From the NCBI GenBank assembly GCA_046347015.1, contig JAXMHA010000020.1:1-51575 (forward strand): a stretch of 51,575 nucleotides of DNA, in the 5' to 3' direction. This document shows, piece after piece, positions 17,583 to 26,952 of the stretch. The translations under genes were made by a program, and so were the position numbers. This stretch comes from Dokdonella_A sp046347015 (GTDB lineage Bacteria; Pseudomonadota; Gammaproteobacteria; Xanthomonadales; Rhodanobacteraceae). The notes beneath the pieces were generated by a model. That model was not told where the DNA came from. It did not search any database and worked only from the letters and a program-made list of their open reading frames with translations. Numbering within the stretch: the first letter of the stretch is position 1; each line of letters begins with the position of its first letter.

Positions 17583-17900
17583 ATGGCAATCAACCTGAAG
17601 CGAATGAATCACGCCCAGCTCGCGGACCTGATCGATCGCGCGCGCGCACGGCAAGCCGAACTCGAGAAGGAACGCGTCGCGGTCCTGCGCCAGAAGATCC
17701 ACGCGATGGCGAAGGCCGAAGGCATCGCGTTCGACGACATCATGGGCGGTGGCCGTCGCGGCGGACGCCGCAAGGTCAAGCCGAAATACCGCAATCCCGC
17801 CGACCCGTCGCAGACGTGGAGCGGCCGCGGCAAGCGCCCGCGCTGGTACGTCGCCGCGCTCGCCGCCGGCAAGAAGGAAAAGGACCTGTTGATCGGCTGA
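17583..17900 (+). CDS. H-NS family nucleoid-associated protein
   Basis: 105 residues. The N-terminal half is a coiled coil (about residues 5-50, LADLIDRARARQAELEKE) used for dimerisation. The C-terminal DNA-binding region reads KPKYRNPADPSQTWSGRGKRPRWY, the H-NS/BpH3 motif (YRxPxxxxxTWSGRGRxPxW). Basic linker GGGRRGGRRKVK. Proteins of this type silence AT-rich or foreign DNA and compact the chromosome. ATG at 17583 with AGAGG upstream. It is monocistronic: own promoter, long leader, hairpin after the stop. Confidence 0.92.
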   Translation: MAINLKRMNHAQLADLIDRARARQAELEKERVAVLRQKIHAMAKAEGIAFDDIMGGGRRGGRRKVKPKYRNPADPSQTWSGRGKRPRWYVAALAAGKKEKDLLIG

Positions 17901-17917
17901 TCCGGAACACCCCGGCC

Positions 17918-17945
17918 GCACCGGCGAGCGGGAATGCGCCGGTGC
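17918..17945 (+). terminator. Hairpin after the H-NS-like gene
   Basis: GCACCGGCG (17918-17926) pairs with CGCCGGTGC (17937-17945) around a 10-base loop, 18 bases after the stop. There is no clean T-run, only CCCTTGTTT about 30 bases on, so termination strength is uncertain. Confidence 0.5.
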
Positions 17946-18023
17946 CGGCTGCGGGGCTGGCACGGCCCGCCCGCCCTTGTTTCCCTGTTGACCCCCGAAC
18001 GCGCGATGACACGGACCGACGCG

Positions 18024-19985
18024 ATGTCGACGATGGACAAACCGATCTGGACGCCCAGCCCCGAACGCATCGATCGCGCCAACCTGCAGCGTTTCATCCG
18101 TTTCGTCCGCGAGAGTACCGGCAACGAAGACATCCGCCGGTACGCACCGCTGTACGATTTTTCGATCCGGCAACCGGACCGGTTCTGGCAACTGGTGTGG
18201 GAGTTCTGCGGTATCCGCGCCACCGGTGATTTCAGCCCGGCGCTCGTCGACGGCGACCGCATGCCGGGCGCGCACTGGTTTCCCGGCGTGCGCCTGAATT
18301 TCGCGCAGAACCTGCTGCGCTTTCGCGACGAACGCGCCGCCCTGGTGTTCCGCAACGAATGGGGCCACCGGCGCACGTTGACCTACGCCGAACTCCACGT
18401 CGAAGTCGCGCGCGTGGCGGCGGCCTTGCGCGAGTGCGGCGTCGGTGTCGGCGACCGGGTGGCCGGCTTCATGCCGAACCTGCCGGAAACCGTCATCGCG
18501 ATGCTGGCCACCACGTCGCTCGGCGCGATCTGGTCCTCGTGCTCGCCGGACTTCGGCATCGACGGCGTCGTCGACCGCTTTGGCCAGATCGAACCGAAGG
18601 TCCTGTTCACCGCCGACGCGTACGGCTACGGCGGCAAGCGGTACGACTGCCTGGCGCGCGTGCGCCGCGTGCTCGAGCGCATCCCGTCGATCGTGAGGCT
18701 CGTCGTCGTGCCGTACTCGGGTGATCCGCTCGCACTCGGCGACGTGCCGCAGGCGATCGCGTGGCCGGACTTCGCCGGCACCGGCACGCCGACGTTGACC
18801 TTCGAGCCGATGCCGTTCGAGCACCCGGTCTACATCATGTATTCGTCCGGCACCACCGGCGTGCCGAAATGCATCGTGCACGGCGGCGGCGGCACGCTGA
18901 TCCAGCACCTCAAGGAACTGGTGCTGCACACCGACCTGAAACGCGAAGACCACATCTTCTACTACACGACGTGCGGCTGGATGATGTGGAACTGGCTGGT
19001 GTCGAGCCTCGCGGTCGGCGCCACGGTGGTCCTGTACGACGGCTCGCCGTCGCACCCGGACGGCAACGCGTTGTGGAACCTCGCCGACGAGGCCGGCATC
19101 AGCGTGTTCGGCACCAGCGCGAAATGGCTCGGCGCGATCGAGAAGGCCGGCATCAAGCCGCAGGCAACCCACAAGCTCACGGCGCTGCGGACCATCCTGT
19201 CGACCGGCTCGCCGCTGGCGCCGGAAAGCTTCGACTACGTCTACCGCGACATCAAGGACCGCGTGCTGCTGGCGTCGATCTCGGGCGGCACCGACATCAT
19301 CTCGTGCTTCGCGCTCGGCAACCCGTTGCTGCCGGTGTACCGTGGCGAGCTGCAATGCCGCGGCCTCGGCATGAAGGTCGAGATCCTCGACGCGAACGGC
19401 GACGCCGTGCGTGGCGAACCGGGCGAACTCGCCTGTGCCGCGCCATTCCCGTCGATGCCGGTGCGGTTCTGGAACGATCCGGACAACGCGAAGTACCACG
19501 CCGCGTACTTCGCACGCATCGACAACATCTGGTGCCACGGCGACCTCGCGATGCTGACCGACCACGACGGCATCGTCATCTTCGGCCGCTCCGACGCGAC
19601 GCTGAACCCGGGCGGCGTGCGCATCGGCACGGCGGAAATCTACCGCCAGGTCGCGCAGGTGCCGGAGGTGCTGGAATCGGTCGCGATCGGCCAGCACGTC
19701 GACGACGACGAGCGGATCGTGCTGTTCGTGCACTTGCGCGACGGCGTGGCACTGGACGACGCGTTGCGCGACCGCATCCGCCGGCAGATCCGCACCAACA
19801 CGACGCCGCGCCACGTGCCGGCGAAGATCCTGCAGGTGACGGATATCCCGCGGACGATTTCCGGCAAGATCACCGAGATCGCGGTGCGCGACACGGTCAA
19901 CGGCCACCCGGTCAAGAACACCGACGCGCTCGCCAACCCGCAGGCGCTGGAGCAGTACCGCAACCGGGCGGAACTCGCGACTTGA
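18024..19985 (+). CDS. Acetoacetate--CoA ligase (acetoacetyl-CoA synthetase)
   Basis: 653 residues from the ATG at 18024 (others possible at 18006 and 18033), the usual ~650 for this enzyme. It belongs to the ANL adenylating superfamily; the P-loop is MYSSGTTGVPKCIVHGGGG near residue 272. Diagnostic for acetoacetyl-CoA synthetase rather than acetyl-CoA synthetase are the N-terminal WTPSPERI, FSPALVDGDRMPGAHWFPG, LNFAQNLL and the SGGTDIISCFALGNPLLPVY segment. The C-terminal lysine motif is ISGKITEIAVR. It activates acetoacetate for ketone-body or PHB-related metabolism. It appears to stand alone. Confidence 0.92.
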   Translation: MSTMDKPIWTPSPERIDRANLQRFIRFVRESTGNEDIRRYAPLYDFSIRQPDRFWQLVWEFCGIRATGDFSPALVDGDRMPGAHWFPGVRLNFAQNLLRFRDERAALVFRNEWGHRRTLTYAELHVEVARVAAALRECGVGVGDRVAGFMPNLPETVIAMLATTSLGAIWSSCSPDFGIDGVVDRFGQIEPKVLFTADAYGYGGKRYDCLARVRRVLERIPSIVRLVVVPYSGDPLALGDVPQAIAWPDFAGTGTPTLTFEPMPFEHPVYIMYSSGTTGVPKCIVHGGGGTLIQHLKELVLHTDLKREDHIFYYTTCGWMMWNWLVSSLAVGATVVLYDGSPSHPDGNALWNLADEAGISVFGTSAKWLGAIEKAGIKPQATHKLTALRTILSTGSPLAPESFDYVYRDIKDRVLLASISGGTDIISCFALGNPLLPVYRGELQCRGLGMKVEILDANGDAVRGEPGELACAAPFPSMPVRFWNDPDNAKYHAAYFARIDNIWCHGDLAMLTDHDGIVIFGRSDATLNPGGVRIGTAEIYRQVAQVPEVLESVAIGQHVDDDERIVLFVHLRDGVALDDALRDRIRRQIRTNTTPRHVPAKILQVTDIPRTISGKITEIAVRDTVNGHPVKNTDALANPQALEQYRNRAELAT

Positions 19986-20106
19986 GGTGGCGGGGGCGCG
20001 TCGCCTGTGCCGGGGCGGAGCATTCGCATCCGATCGGGAAGCCGGCGACAATGCCACTCCGCCAGCGATTCCCCACGACTGCATGGCCCGGTGAACCGAA
20101 GCGCCC

Positions 20107-21096
20107 GTGAAGCCACCCGCCACCACCGACCGCGACCGCACCGGCATCACGGTCACGATCCCGCTGTTCAACGAGGCGCCGAACATCCCGGTGCTGTACG
20201 CGCGCGTGCGCGATGCGCTGGAAGCACTTGGTCGTCGTTGGCAACTGATCCTCGTCGATGACGGCAGCGACGACGGCTCGGCAGCGCTGCTCGACGGCAT
20301 CGCCGCGGATGACGCCCGCGTCACGGTGATCCACTTCCGCCGCAACTTCGGCCAGACCGCGGCGATGATGGCCGGCATCGACCGTGCGGACGGCGAGATC
20401 ATCGTGCCGATGGACGGCGACCTGCAGAACGACCCCGCGGACATCGCGCGCCTGCTCGACAAGCTTGCCGAGGGTTATGACGTGGTGTCCGGCTGGCGGC
20501 GCGACCGCAAGGATGCGCCGGTGCGCCGCAACCTGCCGAGCCGCCTCGCCAACGCGTTGATCTCGCGGATTTCCGGCGTGCGCCTGCACGACTACGGCTG
20601 TTCACTGAAGGCCTACCGCGCGAGCGTGCTCGATGGCGTGCGGCTGTACGGCGAAATGCACCGCTTCGTGCCGATCTACGCGGCGTGGAACGGCGCGCGT
20701 GTGACCGAAATCGAGGTGACGCACCACCCGCGCCTGCACGGCACGTCGAAGTACGGCCTCGAGCGCGTGGTCAAGGTGGTGCTCGACCTGCTGGTCGTGA
20801 AGTTCCTGTTCCGCTACGCGGACAAGCCGATCTACGTGTTTGGCGGGTTCGGCCTCGTCTGCCTCCTGTGCGCCTTCGGCGCGGGGTTGTGGGCGATCGG
20901 ATTGAAACTCTTCGCGCACACCGCGTTCATCGAGACGCCGCTGCCGCTGTTGACGGTGTTCCTCGGCGCGGTCGGCGTGCTGAGCATCCTGCTCGGCCTC
21001 GTCGCCGAAATGCTGAATCGCACCTACCACGAATCCCAGGCCATGCCGGTGTACCGGATCGCGCGCATCGTGCACGCGGACCCGCCCGGCGACTGA
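20107..21096 (+). CDS. Family 2 glycosyltransferase, polyprenyl-phosphate type (GtrB/ArnC/DPM1-like)
   Basis: 329 residues, GTG start. GT-A catalytic part, about residues 15-235, with ITVTIPLFNEAPNI, LILVDDGSDDGS, metal-binding MDGDLQNDP, and VVSGWRRDRKDAPVRR. Two C-terminal membrane helices at about 243-270 and 277-305. This layout is that of GtrB/ArnC-type enzymes that put a sugar on undecaprenyl phosphate at the inner membrane for later transfer to a surface glycan or lipid A. It lies 2 bases before the asparagine-synthase-like gene, so they are probably one operon. Confidence 0.9.
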   Translation: MKPPATTDRDRTGITVTIPLFNEAPNIPVLYARVRDALEALGRRWQLILVDDGSDDGSAALLDGIAADDARVTVIHFRRNFGQTAAMMAGIDRADGEIIVPMDGDLQNDPADIARLLDKLAEGYDVVSGWRRDRKDAPVRRNLPSRLANALISRISGVRLHDYGCSLKAYRASVLDGVRLYGEMHRFVPIYAAWNGARVTEIEVTHHPRLHGTSKYGLERVVKVVLDLLVVKFLFRYADKPIYVFGGFGLVCLLCAFGAGLWAIGLKLFAHTAFIETPLPLLTVFLGAVGVLSILLGLVAEMLNRTYHESQAMPVYRIARIVHADPPGD

Positions 21097-21098
21097 CG

Positions 21099-22967
21099 AT
21101 GTGCGGCATCGCCGGCTTCACCGGCCCACCCGACCCGGCGACGCTGGAACGGATGGCGGACGCGCTGATCCACCGCGGTCCGGATGATGCGGGCTACTTC
21201 CACGACACGGAACTCGGCGTGTCGCTCGCGCATCGCCGCCTGTCGATCCTCGACCTCGCCGGCGGCCACCAACCGATGGCGACCGCCGACGGCGCGCTCG
21301 TCGTCGTGTTCAACGGCGAGATCTACAACTTCGCCGAGCTGCGCCGCGAGCTCGAACGCGACGGCGCGGTGTTCCGCACCGACCACTCCGACACCGAGGT
21401 CCTGCTGCACGGCTACCGCCGGTGGGGCGCGGGGCTTCCCGCGCGGCTCGACGGCATGTGGGCGTTCGCGATCCTCGATCGTCCGCATCGCCGGCTGTTC
21501 CTGTCGCGCGACCGCTTCGGCGAGAAGCCGCTGTACTGGCACTTCGTGCACGGGCGTTTCGCGTTCGCGTCGGAACTGTCGGCGCTGCGTTGCCATCCCG
21601 ACGTCCCGGTGCGCGTGTCGATGCGGGCACTGCGGAAGTACTTCGGCTACGGCTTCGTGCCGGCGCCGCTGGCGTTCATCGACGGCGTCGCGAAACTGCC
21701 CGCCGGCCATTCGCTGATCCTCGACCTTGCCAGCGAGGCCGCGCCACGTGTCGAGCGTCATTGGGCCTACCGCCCGCAACCGGTCGCCGTCACGTCACCG
21801 GCCGACGAAGCCAATCGCGTCGACGAGTTTCGCGCGCTGCTCGATGCTGCCGTGGCGCGCCGCCTCGTCGCCGACGTGCCGGTCGGCTGCTTCCTGTCCG
21901 GCGGTATCGATTCCTCGACGGTGACCGCGCTCGCCGTGCGCCACGCCGGCCGCGAGCGGATCAAGGCTTTCACCATCGGGTTTGCCGAGGCGACGTTCGA
22001 TGAATCGGACTACGCCCGGGAAGTCGCCACGCACGTCGGCGCCGAACACCGCGTCGACACGTTGACCGGCGACGCCGCGCTGGCGCTGCTTCCCCGACTG
22101 ACGGCCGGCCTCGACGAACCCGTTGCCGATTCCTCGCTGTTGCCGACGTTCGCGCTGTGCGGCCACGCGCGGCGCGAAGTGACCGTCGCGCTCGGCGGCG
22201 AGGGCGCCGACGAGCTGCTGGCCGGCTACGATCCATTCCGCGCGCTGCGGCTCGCGGCACGCTACGAACGCTGGGTGCCGCGCCCCGTGCATCGCGCGGT
22301 CGCCCTCGTCGCGGCGCGCCTGCCGGTGTCGCACCGCTACATGAGCCTCGACTTCCGCATCAAGCGCACGCTGCGCGGCGTGCACGTCCCGGCGAGCTTG
22401 CGCCTGCCGTTGTGGATGGCGCCGCTCGGAATCACCGATCTGCGCGAACTGTTCGGTACGCCGGTCGACCCGGAAGACCTTTACAGCGAAGCCATCGCCG
22501 CGTTCGACGAGTGCCCTGTCGACGATCCCGTCGAGCGCGCGATCGCGTTCTACGTCCGGCTGTACTTCCAGGACGACATCCTCGCCAAGGCCGACCGCAT
22601 GTCGATGCTGCATTCGCTCGAAGTGCGTGCGCCTTTCCTCGACCGCGATCTGGTCGCGTTCCTCGAACGCCTGCCGGCATCGCTGAAGTTCCGCGGCGGC
22701 CGCGGCAAATGGATCCTGCGCCAGGCGGCGCGATCGCTGCTGCCGGCCCGGATCCTGGCGCGCCGCAAGCAAGGCTTCGCGCTGCCGATCGGACGCTGGT
22801 TCGCCGACGGCGTGCTGCCGGAACCGGACCCCGCGCGCGTATTCAATCCGGTTTTCTGGCAACGTCGCGTTGCGACGCACCGTTCCCATCGCGCGGACGA
22901 ACGCCTGTACCTCTGGGGTGAATGGCTGCGCACGGCGTCGCCAGTCGGTGGCTTGCCGGCCGCGTGA
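21099..22967 (+). CDS. asnB: Asparagine synthase (glutamine-hydrolysing) family protein
   Basis: 622 residues. MCGIAGF places the N-terminal nucleophile Cys2 of a class II glutamine amidotransferase right after the start Met; FNGEIYNFAELR and HRGPDDAGYF follow. The synthase domain has the PP-loop FLSGGIDSSTVTALAV at about residues 264-279, and FTIGFAEATFDESDYAREVA. Such genes inside glycan clusters often amidate a sugar or a surface polymer instead of making free asparagine, and the neighbouring glycosyltransferases make that possible. From sequence alone the two roles cannot be separated. C-terminus is complete. Confidence 0.92.
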   Translation: MCGIAGFTGPPDPATLERMADALIHRGPDDAGYFHDTELGVSLAHRRLSILDLAGGHQPMATADGALVVVFNGEIYNFAELRRELERDGAVFRTDHSDTEVLLHGYRRWGAGLPARLDGMWAFAILDRPHRRLFLSRDRFGEKPLYWHFVHGRFAFASELSALRCHPDVPVRVSMRALRKYFGYGFVPAPLAFIDGVAKLPAGHSLILDLASEAAPRVERHWAYRPQPVAVTSPADEANRVDEFRALLDAAVARRLVADVPVGCFLSGGIDSSTVTALAVRHAGRERIKAFTIGFAEATFDESDYAREVATHVGAEHRVDTLTGDAALALLPRLTAGLDEPVADSSLLPTFALCGHARREVTVALGGEGADELLAGYDPFRALRLAARYERWVPRPVHRAVALVAARLPVSHRYMSLDFRIKRTLRGVHVPASLRLPLWMAPLGITDLRELFGTPVDPEDLYSEAIAAFDECPVDDPVERAIAFYVRLYFQDDILAKADRMSMLHSLEVRAPFLDRDLVAFLERLPASLKFRGGRGKWILRQAARSLLPARILARRKQGFALPIGRWFADGVLPEPDPARVFNPVFWQRRVATHRSHRADERLYLWGEWLRTASPVGGLPAA

Positions 22968-22985
22968 ACGCGGCGCGGTGGCGGT

Positions 22986-25211
22986 TCAGGGCGTGCCGTC
23001 GAAACCGTCGCTGAAATCGACGTCCAGCACTTCGACAGCGCTGCCGTCCCAGCGGCGCAATTCGCCATCGCCGCCCTGCCAGAGTGTCGCACCATCGATG
23101 CTGACCGGCGAACCCGACGGCAACGCGCCGGAATCCGTGCCGAGCGGTATGCCGGCGATCTGCCATGCGCCGTCCCACGTCCACACGCCAAGGCCCTCTT
23201 CGGTGTCGCGTATCGCCAACGCAAAGCCGCCACCCAGCGGGACCGGCGTCGATGGACTCCCGGCGACGGTGTCCGGTGCGCCGAGCGCCATCCACTCGGT
23301 GCTGCCGCCACTGTCGACGAGCTGCCAGAACGCCGCGTCGGAACCGACGAAGAACACGTCGGTCGCGTCGCCCTCTCCGATGGCCGTCGGGAACCCATCG
23401 ACCTCGCCACCGAGCCGTGCGGCCGGTTGCCATGCGCCGTTCGCCTGCCGCGTCCGGTACAGCACGTGCGGTTGTTCGACACACTCCGTTTGCGTCGGCG
23501 GGATCGGCGCCGGATCGGCCCAGTACGTGTCACCCGCGCGATAGTGCAGCGACAGCGCGCCCTGCGCATCCGCGCTGAGCGCGGGCGGACCGACGGCGTA
23601 GGTGCCATCGCCCGCCTTCTCGAGCGTCGTCCCGGCCGCCTCGACGCGCCAATGCCAGAAGTCGGTGCCGGCAACGACGACGTCGTGCGGCGCCAGCGCG
23701 ACCGCGTCGAATCCGCCCGTCCCGCCCGGCAGCATCACCGCGTCGCCAACCAGCTTGCCCTGCGGCAACGGCGTGCCGAGCGCTTCGACGACCGGCAGCG
23801 GCTCCTCGTGCCAGGCGCTGCCATCGAACCAGAGGTGTTGCGGCGCGTCGGTCGGATCGCGCACGACGACATCGATCGGGTGCAAAGCGCCCGCGAGCAC
23901 GGCCGGCGTGCCGGTAATCGCGAATCCCGTATCCGACCAGCCGTGCGGGCCGTAATGCCACAGGTTGCCGTCGAAGCCGCGCCGGACGACGCTGCCGGAC
24001 GATGCCGCCGCGAAACCGGCATGCGCGCCGTCGAGCGCGCCGAGCAGGACGTCGTGCGCCGCATCGCGCGAAACCTGGTGCGTCGTCGACGCTTCGTCGA
24101 TCGCGAGTTCGAAGGTACCGCTGCCAAGCGCCCGCAGCGCCGTACGCACGTTCTTTTCATACCCGCGGATGTCACTGTCCCATGCTGCCGGGTCGGCGTG
24201 CTCGGCTTGTCCGAAGCAGCAGGCGTCGCGGCGGTTCAGCACCTGGATTTGCCGGCGGCCGGCGCCAAAGCCGCCGAGCGCATACAAGTCCGGATAGCCC
24301 GCGATCGAATAGAGGTCGGTGATGTGTTGCTCGGTATCGCCGAGCTCGTCACATGGCGACGTGGCGGGTTCCTCGCCGGGCCGACCATCGTACAGCGCGC
24401 GGGCGAGACCGCCGATCAGCGTACCGTTGCGCAGGTACAGCGGCAGCGAACCCGCGACCGGCACGCTGAGCTCGATGCGCGGGTCGAGCGCCGCGTACAA
24501 CGTCGTCGTCCAGCCGCCGCCGGATAGTCCCGTCATCGACACGTCGCGCCAGGGCTGCTGCGCCATCAGGTAGTTGAGGCTGCGCAGCGTCGTGTCGAGG
24601 AAATAGTGGATCGGGCTGCCGATCGCGGGCGCCCATTCCGGCGTGAACAGGGCGTCGTGCCCAGCAGTGCACTGGCCCGGCACGTAGAGCGGCATCGCCA
24701 CCGCGAGCACATCGAAGCCTTCCGCGACCAGCGCGTTGATCGTCATCTGCATGCCGTAGGACGAAAGGCCGTCCTCGCCACCGGCGAACTGGAATTCGCA
24801 GTCGTTCTGCATCTGGCTCGAGTCGAGGTGGCCGTTGTGCACGATGACCAAGCGGCCGTTCGGCGACGCCGGCACGAAGTGCCATGCCTCGCCAAGCAGG
24901 ATTTCATCGCCGGCGGCGTTCGTCTCGGAAGTGTGGAGCTCGTCGACGCGGGCGAGATCGACGTTGCAGCCGATCGGGCTCGGCACGTTGCCGACCACGG
25001 CAACATCGGCGTCGTCCGGCAACGCCGATTGCCCCCAGATGTACTGGTAGAGGTTGGTGCGGATGGCATCCGCCGCAGCGGCGGACGTGACGCGCACGAC
25101 GCGGTCGTCGACAACCTCGATCGGGCAGACACCGCCGGCGTGGGCGATCCGTCCCAGGGCCCACAGGGCCACTCCAATGTTGACTTGCCACCACACCCTG
25201 CTGTTGCGCAC
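22986..25211 (-). CDS. Large secreted alpha/beta hydrolase-like protein with a repeat C-terminal half and GFD tail
   Basis: About 741 residues. A signal peptide is predicted from the GTG at 25211 (RVWWQVNIGVALWALG...AHAG); a TTG at 25292 would add 27 residues. Residues ~100-430 look like an alpha/beta hydrolase: GRLVIVHNGHLDSSQ, then the nucleophile elbow GLSGGGWTTTLYAALDP, and a late THQVS that could supply the His. The C-terminal ~300 residues contain repeated units with Trp motifs (LWHYGPHGW, LWFDGSAWHEE, FWHWRVEA, FWQLVDSGGSTEWM, VWTWDGAWQ, LRRWDGS), like a beta-propeller or PLL-type lectin fold. The protein ends DFSDGFDGTP, a tail shared with the two beta-helix proteins. Convergent with asnB. 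Substrate unknown. Confidence 0.75.
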   Translation of the reverse strand: MRNSRVWWQVNIGVALWALGRIAHAGGVCPIEVVDDRVVRVTSAAAADAIRTNLYQYIWGQSALPDDADVAVVGNVPSPIGCNVDLARVDELHTSETNAAGDEILLGEAWHFVPASPNGRLVIVHNGHLDSSQMQNDCEFQFAGGEDGLSSYGMQMTINALVAEGFDVLAVAMPLYVPGQCTAGHDALFTPEWAPAIGSPIHYFLDTTLRSLNYLMAQQPWRDVSMTGLSGGGWTTTLYAALDPRIELSVPVAGSLPLYLRNGTLIGGLARALYDGRPGEEPATSPCDELGDTEQHITDLYSIAGYPDLYALGGFGAGRRQIQVLNRRDACCFGQAEHADPAAWDSDIRGYEKNVRTALRALGSGTFELAIDEASTTHQVSRDAAHDVLLGALDGAHAGFAAASSGSVVRRGFDGNLWHYGPHGWSDTGFAITGTPAVLAGALHPIDVVVRDPTDAPQHLWFDGSAWHEEPLPVVEALGTPLPQGKLVGDAVMLPGGTGGFDAVALAPHDVVVAGTDFWHWRVEAAGTTLEKAGDGTYAVGPPALSADAQGALSLHYRAGDTYWADPAPIPPTQTECVEQPHVLYRTRQANGAWQPAARLGGEVDGFPTAIGEGDATDVFFVGSDAAFWQLVDSGGSTEWMALGAPDTVAGSPSTPVPLGGGFALAIRDTEEGLGVWTWDGAWQIAGIPLGTDSGALPSGSPVSIDGATLWQGGDGELRRWDGSAVEVLDVDFSDGFDGTP

Positions 25212-25342
25212 GCCACGTGCCTCGCCAAACCCGAAGGTGCCAGTGCCAACCGAAAGTGTAGCGCTCGATCGAACCAGGACATGGACTTGCAACTATCATT
25301 CGTGAACCCGCTGTCCGAAATGGGCGGGAGACGGGACCCGAA

Positions 25343-26395
25343 ATGCCCAATCGCACATCAGCCTCGAGCGCCTTGCCCCAAGAGTTCGATCACGCGATTT
25401 ACCGCGCGCTTTCACCCGCTCTGGCGAGGCTCGACGAAATCGAACTCGAACGGCATTTTCGCATGCAGGGTGCAAACGACGGGCAAACCGCCCTGGTCGT
25501 CCGAAACCGCTCCGATTTCGTCAAGCTGGCCGCAACTGCCTCAAGCGTGCTCGAGATCGGACCTCTGGCCGCACCAGCCCTTCGGGGCCCGAACGTCCGC
25601 TATTTCGACGTGCTCGACTCGGCAGCGTTGCGCGAGAAAGCGGCCCAGCACGGGTTGGACCCCGAGGCGTGCCCGTCCATCGACTATGTATCGCCGACCG
25701 GCGACCTGTCCGTCATCAGCGAGATGTTCGAGACGGTATTCAGCAGCCACGTGATTGAGCACCAGCCGGATTTGGTCCGGCATCTCGCCGATGTGGCGCG
25801 GCTACTCGTCCCGGGTGGTCGCTACTTCCTCGTAGTCCCGGACAAGCGCTATTGTCTCGATCACTTCCTTGCCGAGAGTACGATCGCCGATGTGCTCGGC
25901 GCGCATTTCAACGCTGCACGCCTTCATTCCGCGACAGCGGTGATCCGCCTGTCTGCATTGACCACCCACAACGAGGCAATACGGCATTGGTCGGGCGACC
26001 ACGGCACACCGAAATGGCGCAAGCAGCCCAAGCTTCTTGCAAGCGCCTATGCCATCTGCCGGACTCGGGCGGGGACTTACATCGACACCCACGCGTGGCA
26101 ATTCACGCCGACGGCGTTCCGTGAAATCCTGGAGGCGCTCTTCCAACTCGGGGCGGTACCGTTCGAGATCGAACGGGTCTACCCGACGCCACGCAACAAC
26201 CTCGAGTTCTACGCTGTGCTCCGCAGCGTTGAACCCATGCCGGACCTGCTCGACGTCGTGCTACCGGATGGCTTCAACGCGGCGGCTTACCTCGCGGCGA
26301 ATCCGGACGTCGCCGCTGCCGGCGTCGACGCGGCTACGCACTGGCTCGAATTCGGCCACGCGGAGGGCCGCAAGCTCAGGCCGGAAGGTGATTGA
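25343..26395 (+). CDS. SAM-dependent methyltransferase flanked by NPDV-type repeat units
   Basis: 350 residues. The class I methyltransferase core (about 60-250) has SVLEIGPLAAPAL for the SAM site, HVIEHQPDLVRHLADVARLLVPGGRYFLVVPD after it, which is typical of Methyltransf_11-like enzymes. The C-terminal ~40 residues, GFNAAAYLAANPDVAAAG...HWLEFGHAEGRKL, are the FDxxxYLxxNPDVxxxGxxAxxHWxxxGxxEGR unit found in glycan-related proteins. The N-terminus (EFDHAIYRALSPALARL...ELERHFRMQG) looks like a second, diverged copy of the same unit. Base composition is slightly less GC-biased than the core genes, fitting a glycan island. Acceptor unknown. Confidence 0.82.
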   Translation: MPNRTSASSALPQEFDHAIYRALSPALARLDEIELERHFRMQGANDGQTALVVRNRSDFVKLAATASSVLEIGPLAAPALRGPNVRYFDVLDSAALREKAAQHGLDPEACPSIDYVSPTGDLSVISEMFETVFSSHVIEHQPDLVRHLADVARLLVPGGRYFLVVPDKRYCLDHFLAESTIADVLGAHFNAARLHSATAVIRLSALTTHNEAIRHWSGDHGTPKWRKQPKLLASAYAICRTRAGTYIDTHAWQFTPTAFREILEALFQLGAVPFEIERVYPTPRNNLEFYAVLRSVEPMPDLLDVVLPDGFNAAAYLAANPDVAAAGVDAATHWLEFGHAEGRKLRPEGD

Positions 26396-26490
26396 TCGCC
26401 ACCAAGAGGGATTCCCGGTGCGGCGCGCGGCGACGCAATGCTAGGCTTGTGCGCGGCGAAGTCCGCCGCGCCCATCAGAAGGATTGCCCG

Positions 26491-26853
26491 ATGGCCGACT
26501 CGATGACCGGATATCGCGTTTGGGGCTGGCTCGCGCTCGGAATCGTCATCGTCGGCAACGCCGCCGGTAACGTGCTGCTGAAGCTCGGCGCCAACTCCGT
26601 CCGCGAACGACCGGCCCTGCTCGGGTTCATCAACTGGCAAACCGTAATGGGGGCCGCCTGCTTCGCACTCGGCCTCGTGGCGTACACATGGGCGCTGCGA
26701 CAATTCCAGTTGCACAACGCCCAGATCATCGTGTCGCTGCAATACGTCGTCGCGATCTGGGCCGCCGGCTGGTTGCTTGGTGAGCACATCGGCATGACGC
26801 AGTGGATCGGCATCGTGCTGATCGCGGCCGGCCTCTGGATCTGCGCGAGCTGA
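26491..26853 (+). CDS. Small four-helix membrane protein, EamA/SMR type (ArnE-like)
   Basis: 120 residues with four membrane helices at about 11-30, 48-67, 75-95 and 101-119. The sequence has the DMT/SMR look: GNAAGNVLLKLGA in helix 1 and SLQYVVAIWAAGWLLGEHIGMTQWIGIVLIAAG near the end (the E in LLGEH is typical of DMT-family helix 3-4 turns). Such proteins act as dimers, as drug exporters or as flippase subunits for undecaprenyl-linked sugars (ArnE/ArnF). The glycan context favours the second. AGAAGGA sits 8 bases before the ATG. Confidence 0.82.
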   Translation: MADSMTGYRVWGWLALGIVIVGNAAGNVLLKLGANSVRERPALLGFINWQTVMGAACFALGLVAYTWALRQFQLHNAQIIVSLQYVVAIWAAGWLLGEHIGMTQWIGIVLIAAGLWICAS

Positions 26854-26952
26854 AACCGGACGGCGAGATTGCACCTCGACGGTGCCGCGCTCAAGGCGCA
26901 GGAGAAACGCACCTGACCCTGTCTGGCGTGGCCCCATCGAAGCGCGTACATC

